This document shows, piece after piece, positions 31,149 through 44,900 of a stretch of DNA of 64,000 nt (position 1 is its first letter; every line of letters begins with the position of its first letter). The notes beneath the pieces were generated by a model. That model made no database searches. It saw only the letters and a program-made list of their open reading frames with translations, and had not been told where the DNA came from. Origin of the DNA: Paulownia fortunei (lineage: Eukaryota; Streptophyta; Magnoliopsida; Lamiales; Paulowniaceae); assembly GCA_019321725.1 (NCBI GenBank), contig CM033113.1:868001-932000 (forward strand), read 5' to 3'. The position numbers were made by a program, and so were the translations under genes.

Positions 31149-33109
31149 AATCACCGGTGGCGTGAACGAAAACGACACCAGTGATACAATTAGGTAAAAT
31201 AATCAGTCAGCAGTAGTTTTTTCTTTTTAAAAGTAGTAGTATTACATCAATCTCTTTACAAAATCTTGACAAATCTTATTCTGACAATCTCACTGCAAAA
31301 TTACAAGAATTCATAATCTCATAATCGGATTAGATTATAGTGATCCGGTTGTTGTTATTTTAAGCATGCGATCTGCGAAATATAGTAGCCGATTATGTAC
31401 ACGTCAAGTGCTATAACGTTCAGAGATTGACTTGAGATTCTATATGTAAAAAAATTAATAATTTTATTAGATAGTTTAGGAATGTGCTTAAATATTTAAT
31501 ACTTTTAAATGCTACCTAACAAAATTGCATGTAATAAAACAGTAAAACTACTGATATAGGAGTATTACATTTTCTATTAACTAAGTTGAAAATGACATAA
31601 TGCTCATGTGAAATCTAAAACCCCTTTTTTAATTTTTTTTAAAAAAAAAGTATAATCCAAAAAATTTAACATAAAAAAATTAGAGAGATCCAAAAGCCAA
31701 AAGTAAAAGATAGCTAAAGCCAAAATTTGCAATTTTAAAGTTTTGGTCCACACTTTTATTAAACATTTTTAGATTTTAAACAATTTCCTATATCAAGCGT
31801 TCAAATCGTTTAATATATACATCTCATCATATATTTATATATATTCATATACATATATATGTATGTAATTAAATATATAGTTAGATATCTCGCCCGAGAA
31901 ATCTTATCGAGTGTATTATTTTTCAAATTCTTTTAAGTAAATAGTTGGAATTTTAATTCATCCCAATTTTATAAAATCCTAAGACAATAACAAAGTTCCA
32001 ATAATTTTTTGATCAAAATTTTTCTGAAAAAAAAACGTGAAGGGAATAGTGGCCAATCCAAACCCTTGGTAGTTTCAATTCTAATTGTAAATTCTGCAGA
32101 AAAGTTGGTAAAGTTAGAGCCGACAAACCCTATCAAATCATATTGTAAATAGTTGTAATTCAAAAAGGCCCCCAAAGAAGACTGCCGATTCTTTGACCGA
32201 CAAAATTATCACGTCTATGTTGAATTGCATGTGAAAAATTCATTTTCTTGGTAACAAATCACAATTCCCCATTATGATTTGATGTAGTAATTCACGACGT
32301 AATATATGGTGAATTATGTACGTAGTAATTATATAAAGATATACGTACAATCAATAATTAAAATGCTATTTCTAAATATATAAAAATATATACAAAAATG
32401 ATTATAAAAATACATGTATATTCCATAAAAATATATACTTAAAACCAAGTTCAAGGGTAAAAAAAGAAAAAAGAAAAAAGAAAAAAAACGATTTTCTAGT
32501 CACACGCCCGACAGAATTTCTCTCTGAAAATGATAAACCATTCCCTTTATTAGAGATAGTGAAACGAAAAAGAAAAAAGAAAAGGCAAAAGTTGCATTTT
32601 TTGGCATTCTTTAAAAATTAGTCGAGAAGATTGCGGGCGCGGGCTCCGCATCCCAGCATTCAATTTAGGTTATTACATGTCTCCAATTTTTCATATTTAT
32701 TGCATATTAATTGTTACTGATTCAATTAATGGAATTCAATACATTAATATATTGTCTTATTTTTTATTTTATTTTAATAGATTAATCAATAAATACGGTT
32801 GAAGTTGTTATATAAAGAGGGTTTCACTTAATAATTTTATTAAATATTTTTTTTTTAAATTCCAAGGTAAGTAATTAAGACAATGGTGGCATAGGCCATA
32901 GTGGCACAGGAAATGAAATGATGCAGAAAGTACGATGGTGTAAAAAAGGAGTGGATTTGGGAGCGGGGGTGGATGGATTACATTTAATTACGGGGATCAC
33001 CTTTTTAATTGTTTGGTTTTGGAATTTTTTTAATTTTACAAGAAAAAAAGATAGTCAGCCACTGGCTTTTCAATACAAGGTAAGTAAATCACTCTTCACC
33101 AATCAACTC
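31149..33109. other. AT-rich spacer upstream of the Prune-like gene
   Basis: Very AT-rich DNA with many A and T runs. The GC-rich patch at 31090-31150 is the Prune-like first exon. A small GC-rich patch at 32630-32655 has no assigned role. The open frame at 32918-33220 looks like chance. Confidence 0.45.
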
Positions 33110-33116
33110 TATAAAT
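33110..33116 (+). promoter_or_regulatory. TATA box of the MIR160 transcript
   Basis: A TATAAAT element, followed about 30 bp later by a pyrimidine-rich TCCTCCTCCCCCATCAC stretch, fits a plant RNA polymerase II start near 33140. That is about 150 bp before the mature miRNA. This is inference from spacing. Confidence 0.5.
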
Positions 33117-33280
33117 TAGCTCCTCCTCCTCCCCCATCACTTGCCTCATCACACACTCTAATCACACACAGTGCACACACACATATGTATATATTATATT
33201 TTTTGTTTGTTAATATATAGATTTGATATGTATTGGCAGGAGAAGTGAAAATGCATGATTGCGGAAGGATGAGATGGGAG

Positions 33281-33385
33281 TGATGGGACATGCCTGGCTC
33301 CCTGTATGCCACTCGGCGATACCAATCCGATGGATGGATTGGCTGAATCGGGTGGCGTATGAGGAGTCAAGCATGTCGTTAAACC
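33281..33385 (+). ncRNA. MIR160: MIR160 precursor hairpin
   Basis: The 21 bases at 33291-33311 begin TGCCTGGCTCCC and end TGTATGCCA, identical to the conserved plant miR160 guide strand. The opposite arm at 33355-33375 begins GCGTATGAGGAG and is the expected star strand. With a two-base 3' overhang the arms pair at all but two of 19 positions (C4:A16 and C12:A8), counting G-U pairs. Pairing continues below the duplex (GACA with TGTC), and an inner stem forms from CCAATCC and GGATTGG in the loop. miR160 directs ARGONAUTE1 cleavage of mRNAs for the auxin response factors ARF10, ARF16 and ARF17. The gene stands alone in an intergenic region with its own TATA box. Confidence 0.96.
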
Positions 33386-36300
33386 GTCGCTTCGTTCTAC
33401 TGCTTCTATTTATATATTGAGATATTTAAATCAATCAATTCATTAAAATAACAAGTCCCATCATTCTTTTACTAGTTACTTTGTTGTCGTTATTGTGAAT
33501 ATATATGTGTGTGTATATATATATATTGTTTTATTATTATTTTTTTAAACTTTTGTTAGCAATGGGAGAATGATGATATTAATATTTTCTTTTTTTAACA
33601 AATATCCGTGAAATTTTAAATATTCATTTATATTTTTTAAATGAACAGCTCTTTTATTATAATTATTGTTTTTCTCATATGGAAAGGGTGTGCTTACAAT
33701 GTCGGCATTGTTTTGTTTAATTATTTATTTGCACTCGTAAAAAAGGAGTTAAAAAAAATAGTGGGCTCTGGGATTCTGAACAACGGGCCAGATATGAGCC
33801 CATCAGCCTGCTTTTCATATGTTTTTCCATCTCTTTGTAAAGATCATTTAAATTTTAATATAGCCAAGTCCAATCCAGGAAGTTGTATGAGGTTATTAAC
33901 AGGATCTTGTCTAAGGTTTCCAAGCCCAATCCAGAATTCTTTTCAGACAGCCCAGCCCAATCTAAGAATTTAAAACAAATGAAAACCAGCTAAGCAATTA
34001 ATGAGTGTTTTTTGAGAATGAGATGAAAAAACATATTATAATGTTTTTTTTTAAATACATCATAGAATCGAGATATTCATAATGAATAAATTAATTAGGC
34101 TAAAACATAAAAATTGATTTTATTTGAAATCATCAATAAAAAATCAGGCTAACCCAAACTACACCAAAACAGGACAATTGGATTGAACATGTATTTTGTG
34201 TATTGTCATAAGACAAGACATATTTCAACCGCTTTAGAGTGAAACTTCTATAAATAACCACAACAAAGTCGAACATCTATTGATTACATGATATTGATAA
34301 GGCATGTAAGGTCCACTTAAAACGTACAAGCATGCTTCAAATGTGTCAAGTTTTGAGAAAAACAATGGATTTAGTTTTCTTTCGGTTTATTTGAGTGCAA
34401 AATGAGTCTCATTATGTGGACGGTTGTCTAAATTTTAATGACTATGTTGTCATGTTCTCTACACATATATTAAGTTGCTGAAACGAGTTGCCAGACACAA
34501 TGAAAAGCAGGACTAATGCCGGCCTCCATCGTGCTGCACCTTCAACCTTCTAAACACCACCAGGTCATATGCAAACATTTTGTGATGTGCAAACATTTAG
34601 TGATGTGTTCTATGTGACAACGTTGAATTAATGTACGAAAAAAATAAATAGAACAATGTTAATTGATTTTTTGTACAATTATGACCTTGGTTTTTCGTAA
34701 CTTTCATTAAAATGCACTTAAAGGGGAGCTTGGGATCTCGAAATGGATCCCCAAAAATAATGGCAAAAAGCACTCATCTTCTTGCCAATGGAAGTAAAGT
34801 TGTCATTGTTTAATTCACATTCAACTGGCAACCTGTTGCAGAGTCCTAGGGACTGTTCATATTTATCTTCTTCACACTTTTATTTAAATTATTTTTCACA
34901 TGCAAAGTTGATGAATTAATTATTTTAAATTTTTCTGAAAACCATATTTTGCAGCCATATATTTATTAGTTTTTTTAAACATTTCATTAATACTTAATTT
35001 ATATGGATGGACCTTATCTTCTCGAGGTGATCAACATGTTGTTATAAATATTATCTCGCCTTAGCTCAACTACTTCACAAATTGAATAATTAATACTCAA
35101 TAACATTGGAAATCAAGAAAAAGCTGTAACAAGAAAAAAAAAAATCAAGAAAGAACAAAAATTAAATCAAAATTTCATGTATAAGGTTTCACTGCTTTGA
35201 GCCTTTGAGCATCCACAGATTTAGGGTTTTTTTTATTAAACATCGGAGTTGGGTTTTAGAGAATTTAAATTTGGTAAATTTCAATTTTTGTCACCTTCAA
35301 CTACAGTGGAGATGAGAGATTTTCCTTTCCAACTTGTAAGTGCATCACTTTGCCCCCTTTATATTTCAATATTCAATTAATCATAAGATTTCAAAAAATA
35401 ATAATAATAATAATAACACAATTTACCAATTTTGCTCCCAAGTCTAACATAAAGAGTAAAAAATGAAAAAAAAAAAAAAGGTACCCCACCCTCCTCCTAC
35501 CCCATTTCCACCAACCTATGTTAACATTATTAAATGATCATTTTTCAATTTTACATTAGAATAATTGATTTAATTAATTTTTAGAATTCATAATAAATTT
35601 AAATGAATATTTGTTGATTACAAGAAACATTTTTATTTTCTTCTACAATTCATTATCTCTCATAGTTTACGATAAATAATATACCAAATATTTATTAACA
35701 AAATATTTTTCATCAACTTCTTGTTTCAATTATTTAGATAAACAATTTTGGTATTTTAGATTCATGGGGCTTCTAGTTTAATTTGTTTTAAGGGTAAATA
35801 TGGTAAATCAAGTACTATTTTTAAAGGAGTTAGGCAACTGAAATATTTTAAAGTCAAAGTGATAGCAATGAAAATACATTGGGCACTCCAATTTTCAATA
35901 GAATAGTTTTAAGAGGCAAAGTGATATTTAATCTTTAAATGTTGTTTGAATTAAACGATTTTGTTATAGATTTAAAATCTTTTCATTTTCATTCGTGTTT
36001 TTTTAACACAAATTAAAAAGTTTTTGTAACAAAATACAAAATTTGATTTTTTTTTTTGGTAAATCAATCTAAATTTTTGAAACCCGATTGAGTTTTCATT
36101 TCGTTACAAAAAATTACATTGATTTCGAACCACATAAATCAAAATTAAAAAATTAAAATATATAAATAAATCCTTCAATACAGACATACTTTAGGGTAAT
36201 TAAAGACTAATTAATTTGAACCAATGAGTCAGCTACAGAATTTTGGCAAAGGCAAACTAGAGATGTTCATGGAAGCCACTTTGACTTGTTTCTGCCTAGC

Positions 36301-37280
36301 ATAGTAATAAATTATTAAAAATCTCAGACCACAAAAAAAAAAAAAATGATATTTTCTTTTAAAAAAATGGGGCTGGTGGCTGATCAATCTGGGCCGTCCA
36401 CATAGACGGATTAAACGGCCAATATCAACCGTGATAGTTGAGGTGGCCGACGTCAGGCGGTGGCTGCCGCTGAAGCAAGTGTCTCGCGTGCGGATCAACA
36501 CCAAAGAAAGACTTTTGAGGAGCCATTAAACACGACTTTAATTATCCTTGGTCTTCATTAATTATAATCAGATAAACAGTCGTAAGCATCGAGGCAGGGT
36601 TGTCATTATTAGGATGAGTCACGACTTTAATTAATTGTTTAGTTTAGTAATAATATAATTAACAAATGGGAATTAAATTATGATTGCTGATCACATGGAA
36701 GGATGCTTCTACTACTACTACTCCTTAAATTTTAAGAGAGACAAATTCTGTGTCAGAGAGAATCCCAGTGTTAAACTTGTTTTCTTGTGAGTATTTTGTT
36801 TCATGCATGAACATGGGGTATGTGTTGTCTCTACCCCAATTATACAATGATTCCAAAACTTAAACCAAGGAGGCCTTTCTGGGGATGGACCACCACAAAT
36901 CCTACAACTAGAGGCCCTCTTATTTTATTTTATTTATTTTTTAAAATGTATATTTTCGAAAAAAGAAAAAAAAAATATTTTTTGGTAATAAAATCAAGTT
37001 TATTGGAATTTGTGATTTAATGAGAAACCAACTTGGTACAAATTAACCAAAGAGGTGAAAACAAATTAATTGTTTAATGTGTGATGAGGGACTAGGTAGG
37101 CTTAGTAGAGCAATTTGCAGCATTCTTAAATTCCCAACTTCATGTGCCCAATTTAATTTTGATTGGAAACTCAGTATCATAATCTTCATCTCCACATGAC
37201 ATGGTACGATTTGTTAATAATGATGAAACATTAATTATTGGTGTATTTCATAAAATAAAAAATAAAAAATAAAAACTCGA

Positions 37281-37283
<3 letters not shown>

Positions 37284-37314
<31 letters not shown>
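37284..37314. repeat. TA microsatellite
   Basis: An uninterrupted TA dinucleotide run of about 30 bp in intergenic DNA. Confidence 0.9.
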
Positions 37315-37318
<4 letters not shown>

Positions 37319-37672
37319 AAATAAGCCAAGTATTCAAATTTGAACTAATTGATCCAGTCTAGACCCAATAAATTCGAATTAATTTATAGACTCTGATCTC
37401 AACCCCATTAAGTTGTAAGAATTCATACAAGTGTTTCAAGTTGGATTATTTAAGTACGAAGTGAGGTTAACGTTGTTATATATAAAAACTGTATTTTGAA
37501 CAACACTTATAATTAATTTACAAGAGTTTATGTGAACAGTGAATTTTGATAACGTCCCATCAAATACAAAGGGGTCGGTGACATGCTCTGCCGCGATTGG
37601 CCCATTGAAGAACTTCCAATTTTTCAAACATACTACTCAAGAGCCACCTCTACATGTGCCCACATCATTTTC

Positions 37673-37675
<3 letters not shown>

Positions 37676-37704
<29 letters not shown>
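37676..37704. repeat. TA microsatellite
   Basis: An uninterrupted TA run of about 29 bp, immediately before the imperfect duplication at 37.70-37.92 kb. Confidence 0.9.
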
Positions 37705-37709
<5 letters not shown>

Positions 37710-37920
37710 TATGTGTGTACAGACACATTACTTTTAATGTATAAAGGTGTAAATATATAGTACAGTATGATGCAACTGTGTACGTATGCATATATTATAA
37801 TCATGTTAATTATTTATTTATATATATGTACACACACATTACTTTCAATGTATAGAGGTGCATATATGTACTGTGTGATGTATTTGTGTATGTATACGTA
37901 CATTATAATTATGTTAATTC
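37700..37920. repeat. Imperfect tandem duplication, about 111 bp unit
   Basis: Two diverged copies share the series CACATTACTT, AATGTATA-AGGTG, a TGATG with nearby GTGTA, ATTATAAT and ATGTTAATT. The first starts near 37724 and the second near 37835. Divergence is clearly higher than for the intronic duplications elsewhere in the window. Confidence 0.75.
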
Positions 37921-39396
37921 TCTGGGACTTCTTGGAAAATTGTGGGGAGTTTAAATAGTTTGAACAAATGGATGTCAGGCAAGTATGTATGCAAGAATGC
38001 ACATTGAGATTGATTGTCTGAAAACAAAACCACAAGTCAACCACACGTTGACTTGAGATTAATTTTCTGAAAATATAAGGAAAAAAAGAGATGATCAGGC
38101 AGAAGTCATACTAATGAACATTGGGCATGCACCATGGTTGTAGATGTTTATGAGCGTTACTAGCAACTTGAAAACAGGCCTTGTTCATGATACACACCTT
38201 GATACAAATTGCAGCCACCTTTGATTGCTTAAAGTACTATTCTTCCTTTTCCATTTTCTAAGGTTATACGACTATAATTTTTCGACACTTTCACTAGAAT
38301 TAATGATCATAAAATAAGGTAACAAGGGAAGATATATGTAAAATTATGACTGATTTTTGAATACGTTTTTCTCATATGGAAAAGTAGGTTATGTGAGGTT
38401 CCGTATAGTGCCGTCTAGAACAAAATAATATATACTCACTCAATCTCAAATTACTCTCTCTTATTTTTTATTATTTTTTTGGGACATTGTGAAATTCTTT
38501 TATTATCGACAATATTATAAAAATATTTAAAACTTTTACTTTTTTAATTCTAATATAAAACTCCATATGAGACATAATTTTGAAGGAGGATATATATATA
38601 TATATAGTAGGTAAATAGTTGGATAAAATAAGAATTAATTAAACAAAAAAATAGATAAAATATAAAGATTTTCTTAGTTGGTGGTCTTCATTTTTTTGCC
38701 CTACTAAGGCCACCGGACCCAGGTGGAGACGTTTTGAAGCGTTCTCCGAGAATTGCGGCTACTTGCTGCCTCTTTACTTTTCCATTACTTGTTTTCGAAA
38801 AATGACTTTTTCCACAAATATATTAACTCTTTTATTCTTCGCAAAACAACAAAAAGGCATGGCCGGAGAGAGAGAGAGATAGATTAGATGGATAGAGACG
38901 GTGAAGAACAAAAATATGCTAAAATAATAGTGTTAAATTAACAGAAACAGTTGCACAGATTTGACCCTTTTCATGTCTATAATTTATTCATTATTAATAA
39001 AATTGAACCAGTTCAAATCCCTGTTTAGAATAATAACTTTATTAACTTGTTCACAACTCTTTCCGGCCCCTTCAATTCCTTCCCTCTTCTCTTCTTCTTG
39101 GTTGCGTATGGAGTAGAGCTGTTTAATATCAGAAGTCAGCGACTTCCTTTTCTCTCTCTAGAGCACCATTTCATTCTGTCTTAATTTCTTTTGTTCCAAC
39201 TTTGTGAACTAAGTTTTAAACCTTGGAAAAAGAAAAAAGAAATCATCGTCCCTCGCTTCTTCAAGAACTACCCTAATCAAGACCCTGAAAGACTGCATGT
39301 TCTTTACGTCTATTTGGTGCAAAAGTATGCTAAACTGAACCAAAGTCAAATGAGACGGTGTTTGTGTTAAGTATGTGCAGTCACTTCTTGAAGAGG

Positions 39397-41903
39397 ATGG
39401 AGAATTATCAGGGTGATTTAACTGACATAATAAGAGCCAGCGGCAGCAACACAGCAGCCGAAGAGGCGGCGGCCGCCTCCCTGCCGGGGTGGCAGTTTCC
39501 AAGCAATCCCATTAATTATTCTACCGACCCGGCTGATGATTTTGGCGATCCGTTTACCCACTTGAGAGATCCACTCCTCCATGATATCGACACCCCAGTA
39601 TCAGGATTTTTCCACAACTCTGGTATCATCAAGTCTAGCGTTGAGGAAACTGGAAATACTGGAGGGTTTGCTACTGCTGGTGGAAATAATAATAGTAGCA
39701 TGAGTCTTGGTCACAAAATTCTCGAAGATGAGATGAAAAGACCTAATTTTTTTTCAAGGATGCTGCAGATCTCTCCTATTGCAAAGGTGCCAGTGTCCCC
39801 GTCTGATGCTCCGGCAGTGGCGGCGGCGGCGGCTTCACCGAGGGGGTTAAATGGTCCTCCTATGTTAGTATCTAATGATCATAGTTTGGTTTCACCAAAT
39901 AGCTCCAAAGTTTGCTTGGTGGAGAGCCCAGGTCTGCAGATCTCGTCTCCGCGAAATACGGGCATCAGGAGAAGGTGGGCATTTTATTTCTTGAAATGAT
40001 GATTAGTAAACAAAATCAAAGTTAATAGGGTTTAGATATTTAATGCAACTGCAAAACCATTGAAAGCAGAGGGGCTTTCATTAATTGAGTGTTATTTATT
40101 GAGTTTTGGGGGTGATTAGCTCTAGCTTGTATTTAACTCGGGCTATCACATGTTGAGGATATCAACGTAGGTTTTTTTTCTTAAATAAGTCGAACGATGC
40201 TCTCAAACAAGATGGTTGATTTTCTCTATCTCGGGATAAAGAAAGAAAAACATGTATTAAAATCTTCATAACTTTTAAACTAACCTGCAAAAAGTTAATG
40301 AGTTTCTGCCAGTGTGAGTCCCATGATAATCAGACTTTGCTTTCATGTTACTGTTATCTGTATCCCACCAGAACAGATTTCTGTGGTTTCATCTGTTAAG
40401 TCTTTCAAATTCTCCATAACTTTCGGCTTTTTCAAGAAAAAGAAAAAAGGGTATGGTGCAGAACTACTGATCATGCAGTCTGAAAATTTTACCCAGAAAA
40501 TCATATGTTCCATAAGCACAGATATTACTTAGTTCTTTTCGTACCCACGTTTTGAACATATCCACGCTGCTAAATCAGTTTGAAGTTTGCTTTATAACCA
40601 AAAAAAAAAAACTCTGATTTTCATGCAATCAGGAAGAGTCAGGCGAAGAAGGTAGTTTGTATACCGGCTCCAGCACCTGCAAACAGTAGGCCCAGTGGAG
40701 AAGTTGTTCCGTCAGATCTTTGGGCATGGAGAAAGTACGGGCAGAAGCCCATTAAAGGCTCCCCCTATCCCAGGTAAATTTGTTCCTGGAATGAATAATC
40801 CCTTGGCCAAATAATTACTGCAAATTTCACCTTTCACACTTTTTCACTGACACACGCATCATTGCTCGCTCAATTAGTATCTGTCTCTCTTGCCTGATTA
40901 TGTTTCTGACGTGCGGGCCAAAATCTCGGAACTGATTTAAGATTTAGCTAGCTACATTAATACTGAGCTTAAGATTGCTAATTTCATGCTTTAATTGGTA
41001 GATCAAACAGATCTCTTGACAAGATCAATAAAAGCCCCATTTGGTGTATTGAACCTTGGTACCAATTAATTGTTCTAATTGTCACTAAGTTGGTCTTGGT
41101 GTCTGATTTTCGGAAAAAAATAATACTTTTGTATTGTTTCATATTTCTTAACTCAGAAACTCAATTTAAGCAATTAGGGGTTTTCTCAATTTAGAAAGTT
41201 TATAATTTCATACTTATTTTTTCCCCAACTGGGAAGCTTATTGAATTGTTATTTCTGATATAACTCCAGGGGTTACTATAGATGCAGTAGCTCAAAGGGA
41301 TGTTCGGCGAGGAAACAAGTAGAACGTAGCCGAACCGACCCGAATATGCTGGTGATCACATACACTTCGGAGCATAACCATCCATGGCCAACCCAAAGAA
41401 ATGCTCTTGCAGGCTCCACAAGATCTCAGCCATCCAAGACCAACACTGCTTCAAAAAACTCACCAAATTCGCAAGCACAAAAATGCACAAACCCGAAAGA
41501 AGAGCAGAAGGAAATCAGCACCGAAAATACAATGCCCTCATCAACTGTTGATGCGAGTACTTCTGCAGCTGTGAAAGAGGAGATGGATCAAGATTTTGAT
41601 AATCAGTTAGAAATGGATGACGCAGAATTTGATGAAGGATTTCCACATAGCTACAAGCCCACATTGCCAGATTCCAACCATTCCGAAGACAGCTTCTTTG
41701 CCGACTTGGGAGAAATTGAGGCCGACTCTTTGGATATCTTGTTCACGCAAGGATTTTCCGGTGATGATGGGCGAGATAACAAGGCTTTAGATCCATTCAG
41801 CTTCTACGATTGGGCTGGAAACAACACTAGTACTTCCGCCGGCGCCACCCCTTCCAACACCGGCGCCACCACATCCTATGGAGAAGCTAAGAGGGATTCA
41901 TGA
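39397..41903 (+). CDS. WRKY transcription factor, group IIe (WRKY14/35 type)
   Basis: Three exons, 39397-39974, 40633-40773 and 41270-41903, give 450 residues. The single WRKY domain is split by the intron after the PYPR codons. It reads [18 protein letters not shown], then [20 protein letters not shown], and ends in [10 protein letters not shown]. The zinc ligands are C-x5-C and H-x-H, as in group II; WRKYGQK is intact, so W-box binding (TTGAC) is expected. The N-terminus [13 protein letters not shown] and the flanking conserved regions match WRKY14 and WRKY35 of group IIe. The C-terminal half is acidic ([28 protein letters not shown]) and may activate transcription. The start at MENYQGDL is preferred over an upstream in-frame ATG at 39373 by similarity to the family. 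It acts in the nucleus; specific targets cannot be read from sequence. Confidence 0.94.
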
Positions 41904-44900
41904 CATGATCCTCAATCAACAGAAGCCCCCACTCAGAAAAAGCAGAATCCTATACAAGTGTAGCAGTTTCTTGTGGTGCAGTTTTCATTCCAGGTCAAGC
42001 CATGCATAACTGTGAGTGTGAGTTTTCACGTGGGGAAAGTTTTTTATTGATGATTTGCTCTTTTTTCTTTAATTTTCCCTATCATTTTCTTTTACCTTTA
42101 CCCTAGGCTTATATATATACACACACTCCATGACTAGAAAAATCAATTAGGAGATCAAGAAAAAGTTAAAAAAGCGGGTGGGTAAAAGAGTGCTGGTTAA
42201 TTGGGAGCAGTCCCCATGAAGTCCATTCCTTTTGGAATATTGGTGGATGGGACAGAAAGCTGAGGAACAGAAGGTTTGAACAGTTAAAAAAAGTACATGC
42301 ATCAGACATGACTGGAAAGCTCAATGAAGGGATTATGATGTTGGATGGGACTCCAATCCTTGGAGTGGGATTAATTATTCACCACACCATGCATGTATGG
42401 CCCTCCCCATCATATACGGGCCGCCTTGCATTTAATCCAAACAAAATAAATCTTCATACCTAGCCATCAATTATGACTGTTAGAAATGGGGAAAAATGTA
42501 TTGTGAAAATGTTGCTGATCGAAGTTTCACATTTCATGTGATCAGTTTATGTATGTAACCGTAAGAAAGGAGATAGTACGTTCTACAGGCTTTGGGTTCC
42601 TCCGCTTTCTGTTCTTTTTTATCTTTATACATATACCTCTTAATTGTTGTATTTATTTAGTAATGTTAATTCTTTCTTCTTGTTCTTTTTAGCTGTTAAG
42701 CTCTTATTTTTGCAGATAACTGTATCATTTTCAAGTGCTTTGGTGGGCATTCATAATAATGTTAATTGAACGTCATACTCATTAATTATCAAGCCTCTCA
42801 TAATTGGAATTTCTAATTTCGCATGCTTATGATATGGGTAATTCTTATATATGATCGGGAGATTATTTTGTAAAGAATCAATAATGAGCTCAATTATGTC
42901 AAGTCCGGTAAGATCTGCATCACAAGACACGATTCTTGACTAATTTAGACATTATTAATTTTTATTATGTGAAGATATATAATTTTTTTTTTCTTCATAA
43001 AACTCATTTATAATTATAATTAATTTCAAATAAATTGTAAAAGTACTTAGTTGTAGAAGCACTTTTGGTTGTATTATTACTTGGCAAACAGTGAGCTCAA
43101 GTTTTGTCAAATCCATCAACTTTGATCTAAGAATTAATGTACCTCTGTCAACTCAAGTCATTATGTGTTTCTTTTTGCGCATTTGGAGTTTTATTGGAGA
43201 GACTGTTTGAGGTCATGATTTTTGATGGGAAAGAAATCGCACTACATTCAATGACCATGCACTGATTTCACTTCTCTTACTCCAGCCCCCGTATCCTTAA
43301 AGTCGTGCTTATTAAAACATCCTTTCGTGCTTTTCTGGTCATTTAGTCAAATTTCCATCATAAGCGTGGCACTCTTACATAATTATTAGCACCAAGCTTT
43401 TGTCTCGATCACAAAATGAATGCTCTCGTCGTTTTGTTAGCTACTTAATTTTATTAATCTTTTATGTAATATAATTAATGATTTACTTAATTCGTTTAAA
43501 GAAAGTATTTGAATAGTATTAATAGCATAATATTTAGAGGCCTTTTTTTAATTTGCTGCTATATAGAATTCCGAAAATATATTTATTGCAATCATTTTTT
43601 TTAAAATTATAAATTGAAATGCCCATTCTAGAACTATAGATATTATTTCACAATTGTAAACTCTTATTTTGTCAAAAAAGATCCACATCATTAACTGTGG
43701 ACATAACATTTTAGTAATTTAAAAATAATTAAAATTCACTAACAAATTTAATAATGTTCTCGTTGATGTGATACAACAAAGAAAATAATAATAATGGAAC
43801 ACACATCTTATTAAATAATAATGATTCCTCGTAATATAATTTAACTTATTTGGCATAAAGAATAACAATGAAAATTAGACACGTTTTCAGAAGATCCTGT
43901 TTTTTTCTCGCACAAAAACACTCAAGTCAGTTGCATTTCCATTTCAAACCTTGTAAAAATCAATATTGTCATACAATTAATTCATATATTTTTTATTGTT
44001 ACACAAAAACTTAATAAAAGTATTTTTGTAAAAGTGGGCTTAGAATGTAATCAAACGAGTTCATTGTATTAGGAATTTAAAGTTTTATGATATAAAAGTT
44101 GTAAGAATTTAATATAATAAATTCAACAAAACAATTTAAAGAACTAACTTTATATTATAACAAATTAACGAAACATTAATTTTGAATGAAGGATTTATAA
44201 ATTTAGTGCCCTATAATATAGAATCCAATGGCTCAATCCAAATGAATCTTGATTTGTATGAGTTTTTTTTTTCATATTAATATTCATAATATATTGGTTT
44301 AGATGCGTGTGATATATATTTGTTATATGATTATTGTATACTCTAATAAACGAGTCAATAATCATAAAAAAATTACTTTTGCAATGTGATTAATGTCATC
44401 TAGGCAATTGGATTTTCAAATATATATTTTCTTTCCTAAGTAGGCATTTTTATTAGGAAAATCGAAAAGATAAAGTTAAATTTTGGATTATATTTGAATT
44501 TAGAATAAATACTCAGATACTCTTGTCCAACTTAAATGTAATGCTAATACTTTCGTGACAGATAATTTAAAACGAATCACAATTAAATATTGTTAAAAGA
44601 AGATTCGAACAGGTCATGGTTATCTTGGTGTGTTATTAGTAATTAAGTAATGTTGAATTTAATGTTATTTTATTGTTAAACTCTAATTTTATTTTATTAT
44701 AAAAAAAACAATTAATAGATTCAGTTAAATTTTTCTCATTAAAATTCAATTTCTGAACATAATGTAAAATTTTACAACTTTGATTACATTTTAACTCCTA
44801 ATAGTAAAGTCAAACAAATAAATTAGTCTTTCCTGCTTGTTTAAAATGTCACACTATAAGATTAACTCTTAAAAGTGCCAAATTTAATTTTAAAAATTGA

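Larger units (their letters stand above)
33386..39396. other. Long AT-rich spacer and WRKY promoter
   Basis: About 6 kb without a supportable protein gene. It contains TA microsatellites, a small duplication at 37.7-37.9 kb, and a GC-rich island at 36360-36500 with inverted repeats. The last few hundred bases (about 39060-39396) are pyrimidine-rich and probably the WRKY promoter and leader; a short GA run sits at 38867-38880. Short open frames here have no recognised domain. Confidence 0.45.

Noticed and set aside
32918..33220. Plus-strand 100-codon frame just before MIR160
   Set aside because: It spans the TATA box of the miRNA gene and ends in CA-repeat sequence; not a plausible protein.
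36229..36504. Minus-strand frame of 91 codons over the GC-rich island
   Set aside because: The C-terminal half is low-complexity Phe/Lys/Tyr from A/T runs and the rest matches nothing known; GC content alone explains the open frame.
37284..37704. Alternating repeats considered as a possible CRISPR-like or satellite array
   Set aside because: They are simple TA microsatellites with no spacer-repeat structure; CRISPR is not expected in a plant nuclear genome.
39010..39030. GTTCAAATCCC, resembling a tRNA B box
   Set aside because: No matching A box, acceptor stem or anticodon arm could be formed upstream.
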